Assembly: GCA_050084985.1 (NCBI GenBank)
Contig: JBITNC010000002.1
Location: 13,950,001-14,014,000 of the forward strand
Direction: 5' to 3'
Length of the DNA stretch: 64,000 nt
Origin: Nageia nagi
Lineage: Eukaryota > Pinophyta
Both the position numbers and the translations under genes were made by a program. This document shows, piece by piece, positions 1 through 10,929 of the stretch. Numbering within the stretch: the stretch's first letter is position 1; each line of letters begins with the position of its first letter. The notes under the pieces are model-generated. The model saw only the letters and a program-made list of their open reading frames with translations, was not told the DNA's origin and did no database searches.

Positions 1-1078
1 CCAAAATCAATGCAACTCCATAAGAAAAGACATCTTGGGAAGAATGAGCCCGAGCATTAGACAAATTACATGATGCCTCTTCTTTAAAAACTACTTAGAT
101 AAATGTTTCATCTCAGGAAAAGGAAACTAAAAAAAATGAATCATTGGATATCTATTTGGTAATAGCCAAATTGTCTAACTTATGTATAGGAGAATATGAT
201 GTTGATGATGTAATCTTTAATATTCCTTTTGCCCAAGAAATTAGGTGACCTCATGTAGCGCCTAGTGTTATAGGACAGTTAGTGCCATTAGGAAGTGCAC
301 CTAATCAAACCTTATTCATGTATGTAGGAATTGATGAACCTATTTCAATCCCTAATCCTAAACCTCATAAAGGAGCTTTTGTAATTCATTATAATATCTT
401 TCACCTTATTTACAATCTTTTGTTCAATGATATTTTCTTAAATGTCAATTGAAAGGAGGTGGTTTAGGATGATATGAACAAGGAACCAAATACAAGATTG
501 ATGTTTACTATCAAATGCCTATTGATAACATAGGATTAGTATACAAAACTAAATCTAAAAATAGCTCAAATACAAAAATACTCAAGTTAGAACCTAAAAA
601 TGTTGCATAAAAAGAGTCACATAATGTTTATGAATCATTGGTTGATTATAGTGATACAAAATCTAAGATATCAATACCTGGACATTTATTTAATAACACT
701 ATTTTAATTAACATGGTTCAAATTAAAGAGCTGTCTAATTTTTTGATAAATAGAGATACCATAAACTTTACACTTATTTTGTAAAATCCTATGATACAAG
801 AATTCAAAGATATTGATATCATATTTTATCAAAAGGGGCCTCTGGTAAATACAAATTTAATTGAACAAAACATTGGAGAGCTAAAGAATATGATTCACGT
901 GATAAAAATTGGATTCATGTACCTAGTCAATTAAAAGAAGGATCACATATACTAATTGAAGAAACTATCGATGTAGATATAAGTGATGATCCTAAAAATC
1001 AAATATTGTTCAATTAACAAAATCCCTAACTAAAAAAGAAACAATAGTATCTATATCAATTCTAAAAAAAAAATAGAA
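1..1078 (+). pseudogene. Element A pol: protease-RT linker remnant
   Basis: Broken reading frames match the linker between protease and reverse transcriptase in element B. The clearest anchor is GEYDVDDVIFNIPFAQE near 197-240, against GEYDIDDVVFNIPLAQE near 48,563-48,615 in B, followed in both by a PSVIGQxVPLG stretch. Several stops and frame changes interrupt it. The role of this linker in the polyprotein is not known to me; its conservation between A and B suggests it was translated as part of gag-pol. Confidence 0.7.
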
Positions 1079-1840
1079 TATATTTGCATGGACATATGAA
1101 GATATGCTTGGAATAGATGCAAATTTAGTAGTACACAACTTAGGTCTTAAAGAAGACATGAAACCAATTAAGAAAACATGAAAGATGCACCCTATGATAG
1201 CTTTAATGGTAACAGAGGGGTTGAAAAATCTATTAGATGCCAAGTTTATTCAATCAATTGACTATTTGGATTGAGTTTTGAATATCATTCCTATTAAAAA
1301 GCCTAATGGTAAGATTCATATTTGCACTAATTTTAGAGATTTGAATAAAGCATGTCCCAAAGATAATTTTCCACTCCCAAATATCAATAATTTGGTTGAT
1401 GCCATAGTAAGACATGAAATGCTTTAACTCATGGATGGGTTATTTAGATACAATCAAATAAAAGTTGCTCCTAAAGATCATCTTAAAACAACATTTATAA
1501 CACCTTGGGGAATGTTTTGTTATAAGTGATGCCTTTTGGCTTAAAAAATGTTTGGGCAACATATGAAAGATCAATGACATATATAATTCATGATTACATG
1601 GATGATATCATGGAACATTAAGTGGATGATCTGCTAGCTAAATCTAAGACTAGAGAACAACATCTTGAGGTATTAATAAAGATTTTGATAGGCTTTTGAA
1701 TTCAATGTCAAGTTAAATCCAAAAAATATACTTTTGGGGTAACCTCAAGTAAATTATTAGGGTTTATTATATCTAGATGAGGAATTGAAGTAGACCCTAA
1801 TAAAATTAAGGCTATAGTAGATATACCTCCTCCTTCAAAT
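1079..1840 (+). pseudogene. Element A reverse transcriptase (decayed)
   Basis: The reverse transcriptase copied element RNA into cDNA in the virus-like particle. Readable pieces in order are DMLGIDANLVVHNL, KMHPMIALMV, an IPIKKPNGKIHICTNFRDLNKAC-type fingers segment, CPKDNFPLPNI, a LMDG..YNQIK palm segment and FITPWGMFCYK. The catalytic motif at 1,619-1,630 reads stop-VDD: the Tyr codon of YVDD has become TAA. Frameshifts near 1,530 and 1,680 and several stops make it inactive. The matching segment of element B keeps YVDD. Confidence 0.85.
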
Positions 1841-2420
1841 ATTAAACAATTACAAAGTTTGCAAGGAAAATTAAGAGCTATAAGGCATTTTATTTTGCAA
1901 TTATCAGATACATGCAAACCTTTCAATAAATTGTTAAAAAAGGAAATCATTTTCCACTGGGTAACAAAACAAGAGGTGTTTGAGGAAATCAAATGCTATT
2001 TATTGACACCACCAATTTTGATTCCTCCAAGAGAAGGAGAATAATTTTTATTATACTCATCAACTATTGAGTTTGCTTTGGATATTATTTTTGCTCAAAA
2101 GAATGAGAATAATAAAGAACAAGCTATATATTATCTTAATCGAACATTAGTGGATTACAAAATAAGGTACATGCATATGGAAAAGCTATGTTTAGCCATT
2201 ATATTTGCAACTAAAAAACTTAGATATTATATGCTTAATCATACCACTTATGTGATTGCAAAAGCTGATCCACTTGAATACATGATGAATAAAACTTTTT
2301 AAAATACTAGAACATCTAATGGATTATGCATTTAACTAAGTCTGATTTGTAATTCATAAGTCAAAAATTGATCAAGGACCAAGTCATAGATGATTACTTG
2401 ATAGAAGCACCCCTACAAGA
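1841..2420 (+). pseudogene. Element A first RNase H domain
   Basis: This is the RNase H that normally follows RT in Ty3/gypsy. The connection segment (LQGKLRAIRHFILQLSDTCKPFNKLLKK) reads from about 1,859, and the RNase H core (KEQAIYYLNRTLVDYKIRYMHMEKLCLAI, then LRYYMLNHTTYVIAKADPLEYMM) from 2,078 to 2,302. Where active RNase H has an Asp in a DAS-type motif, the frame around 2,055-2,080 reads SSTIEFALDI, so the catalytic Asp is missing. Elements B and C lack it at the same place, which suggests an old loss made tolerable by the second RNase H. Confidence 0.75.
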
Positions 2421-2496
2421 TGATAAACCTCTTATTATTGAATTGCCTGATGAACATATTTTTTAGTTAGACAAAACTAAAATTCCAATTGAATTA

Positions 2497-2960
2497 GAAG
2501 ACAAATGGCATACGATGATCTATTTTTATGGGTCTTGATGTGAACAAAGTGGAGGCACCGATGTTGTTTTCATTGCTCCCCAAGGAATACTTATCCCATA
2601 TTCTTTTGAGTTAGATTTATCATGTACTAACAATAATGCTAAATATGAAGCCTTGATTCTAGCTATCAAAATCATCATAAAATTGAAAAAAAACATGAGT
2701 GAAATTCATTATTAATAATTAATCAAATTAAAGTGTTTTTTCAATGTAAAGAACCTTTGCTCTAAAAATATAAGCAGTTAGTTGACAATCTATTATGTTC
2801 ATTTGAAAAATATGAAATAGAAGCAACCCCTAGATCAACTAATAGGTTTGCTAACACTATGGCATCAATTGGATCACTAATACCTCGATATCCTCATCAT
2901 CAAAATATTCACATTGAGGTAATGTAAATGAAAAATCTACTTTGGATATAGATGATGAAA
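2497..2960 (+). pseudogene. Element A second RNase H (archaeal-type, decayed)
   Basis: A second RNase H, characteristic of the Tat clade, would have removed the RNA strand of the hybrid. The segment reads YGS-stop-CEQSGG, then FIAPQGILIPYSFEL and NNNAKYEALILAIKI. The first catalytic Asp of the FDGS motif is Tyr here, and the Glu of the AEY motif is Lys. The copy in element B (51,074-51,325) keeps all of these residues. A frameshift after about 2,690 destroys the GDS motif. Confidence 0.75.
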
Positions 2961-3039
2961 TATACAAAGTCTTAGATATCACAGTAGAAGGTAAAAACCT
3001 ATGACATGATCAATTAGTTAAATTCTTAAGAGATGGAGT

Positions 3040-4038
3040 CTTGCCTAAAGAATTGACCAAATCAACTACAAAAGCATTTAAATTAAGTGCTTCTCATTAT
3101 TGTATGCTAGGTGATGTATTATATCAAAGGTGTTTTGATGGTATATTGCTTAGATGTTTAGAATGGGAAGACTCATAGATTGCAATTTCATGTGCACATG
3201 ACAGAATATGTGGAGGACATTTTAGTGGTCTAAATATTACAAAATACTTAATGCGTATGGGATATTATTGGCCTATGATGGAACATGACTTTGGTGAATA
3301 TGTTAATAAATATTTTAAATGTCAACAACATGCTCATATTTTTGTTCAACCATCTCAAGCCCTACAAATTATGCATTCATTATGTCCATTTTCATGATGG
3401 GCATTAGATCTCATAGGAAAATTATCTTCCACTTCGTTAGAAGGTCATAAGTTCATAACAATTGGTACTAAATATTTTACAAAATGGGTAGAGGCCACAC
3501 CTATGATTTCCACTAAAGTTACTAAAATACCTAAACTCATAGAATATCACCTCATTTTTTGTTTTGGTATTCTCACTCAAATTCATAGAACTCCTACTAA
3601 GGCAACCCTGTTTTCCTTTGTTTATGGTTCAAAAGCAATATTACCACTAGAAATCAAAATCCCTTCCTTATGAATTGCTTTGCAAGATTATATAAATAAT
3701 GAAGTAGCTTGTCAAACTAGATTAGATAAATTATTGCTCCTAGATGAAAGACAAATTCTTACATTAGAACACATGCGAATGTATCAAGGTCGCATCAAAA
3801 GGGATTTTGATAAAAAGCTAAAATTTGTGACTTCAATATAGGAGATTTAGTCTAAAAAGAAAACCAGTGAACATCACGTATGGAATGCCAATTCCATGAT
3901 AAGTTTGCTTCTGATTGGTTAGGACCTTATATTATTAAGAAGAAGTTTGGCTCTCAATCCTATCACTTAGCTGACATGGAAGGAAATGAAGAGTGTGAGC
4001 CCATGAATATCACACATATTTGACCTTTCCATAATTAA
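3040..4038 (+). pseudogene. Element A integrase with catalytic-core deletion
   Basis: The integrase inserted cDNA into the chromosome. The zinc-binding N-terminus is present (CGGHF-like region near 3,215, GYYWPMMEHD and a CxxC near 3,310-3,330), as is the first catalytic-core segment (WALDLIGKL, then GHKFITIGTKYFTKWVEATPM). At about 3,580 the sequence jumps from FCFGILTQI to a RTPTKATLFSFVYGSKAILPLEI segment. Element B has roughly 250 bases between these points, including the second catalytic Asp (DNG) and the Glu, so A lost the core by deletion. The C-terminal WLGPYIIKKKFG...YHLADMEGNEE segment remains to 4,038. Confidence 0.82.
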
Positions 4039-4134
4039 ACAAGTTTAAAATTTTGTATATAATGTAAATAAGTTTTTTTGTTTTATTAAAAGATGTTTTA
4101 CATAAGAAGCTTACATAGACTAATGTATTGATAG

Positions 4135-5728
4135 ATGGCATCTAAGAGGAACAAGAGTTTTCATGTGGTGAATGATAGAAGAGGAATTTGATAGATACCT
4201 TGGTATGAAAAATTTAGATATTTAAGAGATAAATCCATTGCTAGATTAACACAACATACTACCTCAGAAACAAGAAATTTCTTGCATTTACCTATTGATA
4301 TATAGAAAACAATTACTTTAAAATATCAAAATGGATAGATATGAAAGATGGAAAGTGGATGTTAATGGAGACAAAGTTGATATTTAAATTGAAAAGGATA
4401 TGAATTATTTAAGTTATGGCATTATCCTAATCAAGTGGAAAGGATTAATTGGCTATGTCTTCATTGGCCCATTTCAACTCCAAGATTAACACTTGATTGT
4501 ACCTTCAATAATTAGATCTTAATTGTAGCATACCATATTTTGGAAAATTTAAGAACTCTTTTTGATTGGACAAATCGAATTGTATGAGATTTATGTCATC
4601 ATAAAATGGTATATGATTTTACCTCATTTTTATTCCCAAGCCTAGAAAATCATAATAGTTGAATCAAATAATTAATCAAATATTTTCTTTATAAGATCAA
4701 GATTTCATAATTATTCTTCATGTAACCATTCAATACAAATTCTAACATCAAGAGAGTAAAGAATTCATATAAATACACAATTTCATATTGATGGAGCAAA
4801 TTGGGATTTTGCCAATAGATATCAAGGAGATAAATATATGAAACTATTACAAGAAAATCCTTACAATGATATAGCTTAAGTTCTTGCTTTTCCAAGAGAA
4901 ATACAAGAAATAATAGCCATATCTTATTTTGAAAAATGATGATTTGAAGCATGGACATTAAGGATTGATAAATTCAAAGTAATTATTGAACTAGAAGATA
5001 AAGACATATGGATGGAACTCAAATTAGAAATGAGTTTGATTCATCTATTTCATATACATTGGCCTTATGATAAACCTAAAATCCTATTAAATTATGTTGA
5101 GAATACTACTATCAAGTATATGAGAAGATAAATATATTTAACTAAAGTTTTAATGATCTAATGATAGAATGCAACACTTTTTTAATTATGAATGATGAAA
5201 TCATATATGATTATAGCTCACTTTTTAGTAATAATTGTTGCAGGAATAATCCAATCAATGTAAAACCAAGATTTGAGAAGATTCTATTACGACCTAAGTT
5301 ATGAAGGGAACATAAACAAGAAGCCCACACTAAACATGTTAAGAGTTAGTATATTACACAACTCATGATAAATGTAAAAACACTCTTTTTATTACCATTT
5401 ATGTTACCTTTACCTGAACAATCATATACAATGTCTTCCATGAAAATTTCTAAAATTCATGACCAAGCCTCAACTTCATCAATGGAACCAAGATGAATCA
5501 TTAGAAAGTTTAAACCAAAACCAAAAGTACTCTCTAAAGTTACATTACCAACATTGGTTTTTAATCCTATCAAACATTAACCATCTATTCTTGGACCAAG
5601 ATCTCATCATCTTTGATTCAAACCATCTCATTATTATGTGTTGTGTCATAAAGGTTGGGTTATTCATAAAAGACATCTTTCAGGGCCTCATTCACAAGAT
5701 TGTCCATCAAATTACATCATAAAATATA
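4135..5728 (+). pseudogene. Element A ORF3: two-repeat accessory protein remnant
   Basis: After a short gap behind integrase, an ATG at 4,135 opens a frame (MASKRNKSFHVVND) that is soon broken. Two segments match ORF3 of element B: WLCLHWPISTPRLTLDC with KMVYDFTSFLFPS downstream (about 4,450-4,650), and LFHIHWPYDKPKILLNY with an EIIYDYSSLFS tail (about 5,045-5,235). Both are the same domain, a WP-x-PK/R-hydrophobic strand followed by a YDF/YDY-S-LF end, so the protein carried two diverged copies. A longer tail follows, with KGWVIHKRHLSG and a YIIKYKK end near 5,720, which B lacks. I do not recognise the domain. Position after pol resembles accessory or envelope-like ORFs, but no membrane segment or signal peptide is visible. 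Confidence 0.6.
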
Positions 5729-5913
5729 AAAAATAATAAAAATTTATAAAACCATAAAAATCAAATATTCTTCAAAAATGGCAAAAAACATTTAAAAAAA
5801 TATCAAAAAATACACTTTGCTTTTGTGTGTTGTTTTGAGTCTTTATGTGAATTCTAAAATTTATATATTTTGTTATAGTGATTATGTGTGTATCAAAAAC
5901 ATAATCAAATAGT
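5729..5913 (+). other. A-rich spacer after ORF3 of element A
   Basis: A stretch of AAAAATTATAAAA-like composition follows the ORF3 stop. Element B has similar A-rich sequence directly after its ORF3 (54,141-54,220), so this looks like a family feature and could be an A-rich 3' untranslated segment or a splice-related region. No coding signal is visible. Confidence 0.4.
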
Positions 5914-6333
5914 ATGAGTCATCCACATTATGTCTCTAGACCAACAAATCAAAGGGTGGTTTATTCATATCATGTTCCACCTATTTTATGGGAATTATCA
6001 TCTCTTCATATCTCACAATCCCCATGTACATTCTAAAACGATAATGAAAAAAATAATGATGTCATATCAGAAGTGGATGAAGACTATTTTACTAATTTGC
6101 TTGAAAATTTACAATATGAAATCATATCCATAATGTCTTGGACTAGTCTATTAAATCAATCTTATCATGCATATCATTACATAAAAGAAAATATGTGGGT
6201 ATCATTTTGTCTTAAGCATAATCCATGTTAGGGAACTTGCATAATATATGATATACCTCATGAAGAGTTCCTTTAAAATCTTATTTATATGTTATATAGA
6301 CCTAGTTTCATATGGAGAGTCATGCTTAATACT
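5914..6333 (+). pseudogene. Element A ORF4, 5' part, cut by element D
   Basis: A frame beginning with ATG at 5,914 (MSHPHYVSRPTNQ) continues with only three stops to 6,333. It contains a readable acidic-aromatic stretch (DEDYFTNLLENL, then SLLNQSYHAYHYIKENMWVSF and FIWRVMLNT). The last codon ends at 6,333, the last base of the ATACT duplication, and element D begins at the next base. The frame resumes at 12,702. I do not recognise the product. Element B has no counterpart behind its ORF3, so ORF4 was either gained by A or lost by B. Confidence 0.5.
6329..6333. repeat. Target-site duplication of element D, left copy
   Basis: The five bases ATACT directly before the TG of the left LTR are repeated exactly after the CA of the right LTR at 12,697-12,701. 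Confidence 0.93.
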
Positions 6334-6743
6334 TGTTAAGATCCCACATCCTAACATTTTAATGTTAATATTAGTATTTCATTAAATTATCAACCTATAT
6401 TGTAAACCATAATATTGTGATTGTTAGGGCGAGGCTCAATTTTGCATTACTATTAGGGTTAGGGTTAGCTTATTATAAATAGATAGAAGTGTCTAAAGAA
6501 ATGCATATTGAACATTATTTTTCACTTTTGGAGTTGTAAGGAGGTATCCCCCTCAAAGTAGCTTATGATTTTATTACTATTCAGTAAAATCCTATCCTTA
6601 TCTACTTATTGTTGCTATTTTGTGTTCTATTTATTAGTGCATGCTCTATTATTTCCACTAGATAATTGTCATTTCCCTATTTCAAATCAATATTCATTTT
6701 ATTTCTATAAAATTTCTCTTTTCATAATTGTAGCATCCTAACA
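6334..6743 (+). repeat. Element D 5' LTR
   Basis: The repeat starts TGTTAAGATCCCAC and ends GCATCCTAACA, with TG/CA termini. A TATA-like TTATAAATAG lies near 6,472, followed by the expected transcription start region. It pairs with 12,286-12,696. Confidence 0.93.
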
Positions 6744-6744
6744 T

Positions 6745-6760
6745 CTAGTATCAAAGCTCT
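6745..6760 (+). other. Element D primer binding site
   Basis: Directly after the LTR, GTATCAAAGCTCT matches the initiator-methionine tRNA primer site (TGGTATCAGAGC) of many plant LTR elements, with the first bases changed and one internal G to A. Confidence 0.75.
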
Positions 6761-7224
6761 TTCCAAGGCCATTTTGCTGTAGGAAAATAAAAAAAATTCT
6801 TAGAAGTCTAAGCTAGAAACCCTATATTGGGGGTTTTAAAATATCCAGGAGGATCTATCATTTTTGGCTAAGCACACTTCCCCATTAAGCTATGTGTGAA
6901 GTGAGGTGCAAAAAAATCTACACCAATACCTAGGCCCCAAATAGAACCCTACATAACATTAGACTCCACGTACCAAAAGGTATATCAAAGACTATCTAGG
7001 CTATAAATGAAAACTAGATAAGAAGCTATGTCAATTGTATGTAAACTATAATGCACCAGCAAGTGCTGCTAGAAAGTTACTTGTCATAGAAGCCATCTTT
7101 ATAGCCTCTTTCTTTGTAAAAGTTGGATAGGAAGGGTGTTTAGACAAGCCAACAGAGCATATAATCCTTACCCTAGAATCATTCCTTCACATAAAAAACC
7201 TTGATTTGGGAAGTAGAATGTATG
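6761..7224. other. Element D leader, no recognisable gene
   Basis: This untranslated leader holds no convincing coding frame. Bases from about 7,040 to 7,224 adjoin the atpI fragment but do not continue the atpI protein, so the origin of that piece is unclear. Confidence 0.4.
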
Positions 7225-7605
7225 AGGTAATTTGATTAATCCCCAAGGGAGAAGAGTGCTTGACCAGTTAGAAACAAAGATAAATAAGAACATAGTTCCT
7301 ATAAAAGGAACCCAAGAACCATATTCTTCTTTGCCAATATGATTTTTAGTCAAGTCTCTAATAAATTCGAGAACATATTCAACAAAATTCTGACCACCAG
7401 TTGGAATGGTTTGTAGATCTCTAACGGCTATGGTAGTTGAACCTAATAGGATAGTAATGACAACCTAGGAAGTAATAAGTACCTACACATGAACTTGAAA
7501 ACTACCTATTTGCCAATATAAATGTTGGCCTACCTCCGCACTGGATATGTGGGAGATATTATTCAATGTGCTAATAGTAGAAGATTTTATAAGGCATTAA
7601 ATTTT
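7225..7605 (-). pseudogene. atpI: Plastid atpI 5' fragment captured in element D
   Basis: Read on the minus strand, this stretch gives the N-terminal third of the plastid ATP synthase CF0 subunit a (atpI), an integral membrane proton-channel subunit. Recognised pieces in order are [18 protein letters not shown]-stop-VLITS, [31 protein letters not shown] and [18 protein letters not shown] ending [11 protein letters not shown]. Two internal TAG stops (replacing Gln and Trp codons) and a shift-free but substituted frame show it is dead. Similarity stops after LPH near 7,225. It lies opposite to the element's sense strand inside the leader, so it is nuclear plastid DNA carried in, or inserted into, a retrotransposon; a direct plastid contig is excluded by the flanks. 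Confidence 0.93.
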
Positions 7606-7902
7606 TTAGAGCCACCAAAAAATAGCAATTCAGAGGTAGCAAAAATTTCAAAGCTAAATAACTAAAAATTTGTACCATTTCAACAGTTTTTTAACAAAAG
7701 TAGATAGACCCATAGACATAAAAAAAAGTTTTGAGAATCTAAAAATCATCATCAGGAGACCTAGCCCATTGTGATCATATTTTTGAGCTGATCATTTTGA
7801 TATAATACACCCATACACTTTTTTGGGCATTTTTTAAAAATAATAGTTTCTAAAAATAGTAGTTTCTAGAAATATTAGCTTCAAAAATAGTAGTTTCTAG
7901 AA
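7606..7902 (+). repeat. Element D pre-gag spacer with short tandem repeat
   Basis: Between 7,841 and 7,905 the word ATAGTAGTTTCTAGAAAT and shorter variants recur about four times just ahead of gag. The rest of the spacer shows nothing else. Confidence 0.55.
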
Positions 7903-8850
7903 ATGGCACTTGAAACAAGATCCCAAATAGTAGCATAAGCTAATCCTACCATGATGACCTTTCAAACTATTATCCAACAAATGGTAGATACACTTACCAA
8001 TACATTCAAGGTAGAAATCTGATAAATATAGACCCTTCACAATAAATGTGATAGTGTTCAACTAAGTCTTAATCATACCAATAATGCATCTAGTTCACAA
8101 CAATCAGGATAGTAAAAAAATCCATAGGGGTATCATCATAACTTTTAGAGCCAACAAGGTGGTTTCATTCTTCCCTGCATAACTAAATTGGATTTTGCTC
8201 AATTTCATGGAGATAATTCCATTGGCTAGATTTATAAGTCTAAACAATATTTAACATTGAACCAAATTCCAAAGGATTTGAAGGTGTGCATGGCAACTTT
8301 TCATTTGGATCATGAGGCTCTTCAATGGCACCAGTGGTACTCAAAAATGCATCCCACTCCTTCATGGGATGAATTTACTCAACAATATTAATCCATTTTA
8401 GTTATAGTGACTATGAAGATTTCATAGGGACATTGACCAAGTTACATCAAACTATAATAGTTAAATAATACCAAAATCAATTTGAGAAATTGGCAAATCA
8501 CACAGAGGGGTTGGGTGATGCATTTTTCACAAGTTATTTTATCAGTGGATTAAAGGAAGAAATTAAACTAGAGGTCAAAATGTTTAATCCAAAAGCTATG
8601 ATGGATGCTATTGCTTTAGCAAAGTTCACTAAAGATAAAGCCAATGCTCATTGACAAAATGTAAGACCCCCATTCATAAAAACACATAATATTTCCCATT
8701 CCTCTAATAACACAAGTTCCCCACCATTGAATTGCATAATGCAAACTAAGAAGTTGACATGGGAGGAAATGGAAGAGCATCTAAAGAAGGGCTTGTGCTA
8801 TAATTATGATGAAAAATTTGTTCATGGTAATCATTGTACTCAATAGAAGT
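7903..8850 (+). pseudogene. Element D gag (decayed)
   Basis: Gag forms the virus-like particle and packages element RNA. From ATG 7,903 the frame gives MALETRSQIV, followed by the chromovirus gag core: KLDFAQFHGDNSIG, YKSKQYLTLNQIPKDLKVCMATFHLDHEALQWHQWY, then PSWDEFTQQY near 8,365. A frameshift follows. Near 8,797-8,850 a zinc-knuckle remnant reads CYNYDEKFVHGNHC; the second Cys of the usual CxxC is Tyr here. Stops at several sites make it inactive. Confidence 0.82.
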
Positions 8851-9300
8851 TATATTTGCTTAATGTTGATGCTCCTAATGAGGAGGAATATAAGATTGCA
8901 CCTGAAGAGGCTATAGAGGAAATTCTAGATGAGAAGGTCATAATTATCTCTTATAATGCATTAGCAGGAATTACTACCCTTAAAACTATGAAGGTCAAAG
9001 GGTTTTTAAAAAAGTGCTCTCTCATAATATTGTTGGATTTAGGAAGTACTCATAATTTCATTGATCCATGGGTGGCTAAGGTTGCTGACTATTACATCCA
9101 CCCTATGGAGGAAAAATAGCATGTAAAGGCACATACCATAATGTCAAACTGAGCATGGACCACTATACTTTGAAAAGCAACATGTACGCTCTACCACTTA
9201 GGGGATGTGATATAGTTTTGGGGGTATAATGGCTGAGGACTTTGGGCATCATGCAATGGAATTTTATAGAGCTATGGATGACCTTCAAGATAGATAAATA
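8851..9300 (+). pseudogene. Element D aspartic protease
   Basis: The retroviral-type aspartic protease cleaved the polyprotein. An open frame from 8,856 to 9,119 contains ILLDLGSTHNFID, the chromovirus version of the D-x-G-S active site (usually LIDSGSTHNF), with the catalytic Asp kept. Downstream the frame is shifted, but a flap-like MEFYRAMDD segment remains near 9,255-9,290. Confidence 0.8.
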
Positions 9301-9579
9301 AGAGCATACTCTCAGGGGATTACAAGGTGGATCTATACAAATTGTAAGCTCACATCACATAGAAAAGATCTTATAAAAGTTGGAAAAGAGATGTTGACAT
9401 AGTTATACTCTTTATCAATCATCGAATCTGAATTCATAGAGCCTAAGGATTTGTATCCCATCTTAAGTAACCATTCAAGTACCTTTGAGGAACTAATGGG
9501 ATTACCACCCCAACAATCACATGATCATGCTATCTAATTGGTGCCAAGAAGTCACCCACCAAATAGTCATTCTTATCAA

Positions 9580-10130
9580 TATCCTTGTTTATAGAAAAAT
9601 GAAATTGAAAAATTGATTAAAGAACTATTGGATGTAGGAGTAATCTGACCTAGCATAAGCCCATATTCTTCTCTAATTATATTAGTTCATAAGAAAGATG
9701 GTTCATGGCATATGTGTGTGGATTTCAAGGCCCTCAATAAAATTACCATTAAGGACAAATTTCCCATCCTAATCATTGATGAATTATTGGATAAATTGCA
9801 TGGGGCAAGATATTTTTCCAAGTTGGACCTATGATCTAGGTATCACCAAATTTGCCTCAAGGAGGAGGATATACCAAAAATTGCATTTTGCACCCACGAG
9901 GCCCATTATGAGTTCTTGGTCATGTCTTTTGGCCTCACAAATACTCCATCTACATTTCAAAGTTTAATGAATCAAATGTTTCATCTATTTCTTAGGAAGT
10001 TCATTTTAGTTTTCTTTGATGATATCTTGATCTACAATATGACATGGCAAGAACATGTGGCATATGTTGACCAAACCTTACAAATTTTGAAGGAACACTA
10101 GCTATATGCAAAAAAATGAAAATATTCATT
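9580..10130 (+). pseudogene. Element D reverse transcriptase
   Basis: Chromovirus-type RT. The palm segments are readable: [75 protein letters not shown] and the catalytic FFDDILIYN (usually VFFDDILVYS) near 10,013-10,040, with both Asp residues kept. Frameshifts near 9,830-9,900 and a stop after SKLDL break it. The wording differs clearly from the YVDDLLVRSK of elements A, B and C, so D belongs to a separate lineage. Confidence 0.9.
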
Positions 10131-10239
10131 TGGTAAGAGGAAAATTGACTACTTAGGCCATATTATATCCAAAGAGGGAGTAAAGGTGGATCCACAAAAG
10201 ATTACTGACATTTAAAACTAGTCTATTCCTACATATTTG

Positions 10240-10812
10240 AAAAGTCTCCAAGGATTCTTGGGGTTGATAGCCTAGTATAGAAAATTTGTGAAGGATTATG
10301 GCAAGATTGTAGCACATCTAACCATGTTGTTGAAAAAGAATGCATTCCAATGGTCCCCTCATTCTAAAATAGCGTTCCTTAAGCTCAAGGAGGTGATGTG
10401 TACCACCCTAGTATTAGCAATGCCAGATTTTTCTAAAACCTTTATGATAGAAAGTGATGCTTGTGGAGTAAGAATCGAAGCAATATTGATGTAGGAGGGG
10501 TATACCTTTGCATTCACTAGTAGAACACTCTCTGGTAAAATTTTGGGTAAATCCACTTATGAAAAAGAAATGCTTACCATCATTCATGTAGTTCAATGTT
10601 GGAGACCATATCTCATTAGTTGCCATTTCATCATCCTCACAAATCATCATAGTTTGAAATTTTTCAATGAGCAATGCATTTCTACACTTAAGCAACAAAA
10701 ATGGGTGACCAAACTACTAAGGTATGATTATGAGATAGTATACCATAAAGGTAAGGAGAATGTGGTTACCGATGCTCTATCCAAAAAATTTGAAGATCAA
10801 GTTACACTGTAA
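10240..10812 (+). pseudogene. Element D RNase H
   Basis: The domain begins after the SLQGFLGLIA connection. Two overlapping frames hold the conserved parts: FSKTFMIESDACGVRIEAILM (10,425-10,494) with the DA of the DASxxGxGAVL motif kept, then STYEKEMLTIIHVVQCWRPYL, ILTNHHSLKFF and EIVYHKGKENVVTDALSK from 10,543 to 10,812. A stop at about 10,495 separates them. The IVYHKGKENVVTDALS end is diagnostic of chromovirus RNase H. Confidence 0.88.
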
Positions 10813-10929
10813 GCTCTTTCATCTACTATTCCTTAATGGTTGGATAAAGTTAAATAAGAGTGGGTAGAGGATAGCTCCACCTAAAATTTTTTAAAATAGA
10901 TCACTCAATGCCCCATAAGTAAACCACAC

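Noticed and set aside
4135-5728. Envelope-like protein after pol
   Set aside because: No signal peptide, cleavage site or membrane segment is visible in ORF3 of A or B; only its position resembles env.
6462-6482. TTAGGGTTAGGGTTAG resembling telomere repeat
   Set aside because: Only two to three units, inside the element D LTR next to its TATA box, with a mutated version at the same place in the other LTR; plant telomeres use TTTAGGG in long arrays.
7168-7605. Plastid genome segment or active atpI gene
   Set aside because: The frame has stops and diverges after about 110 residues, and the sequence lies inside a retrotransposon bounded by LTRs and a target duplication.
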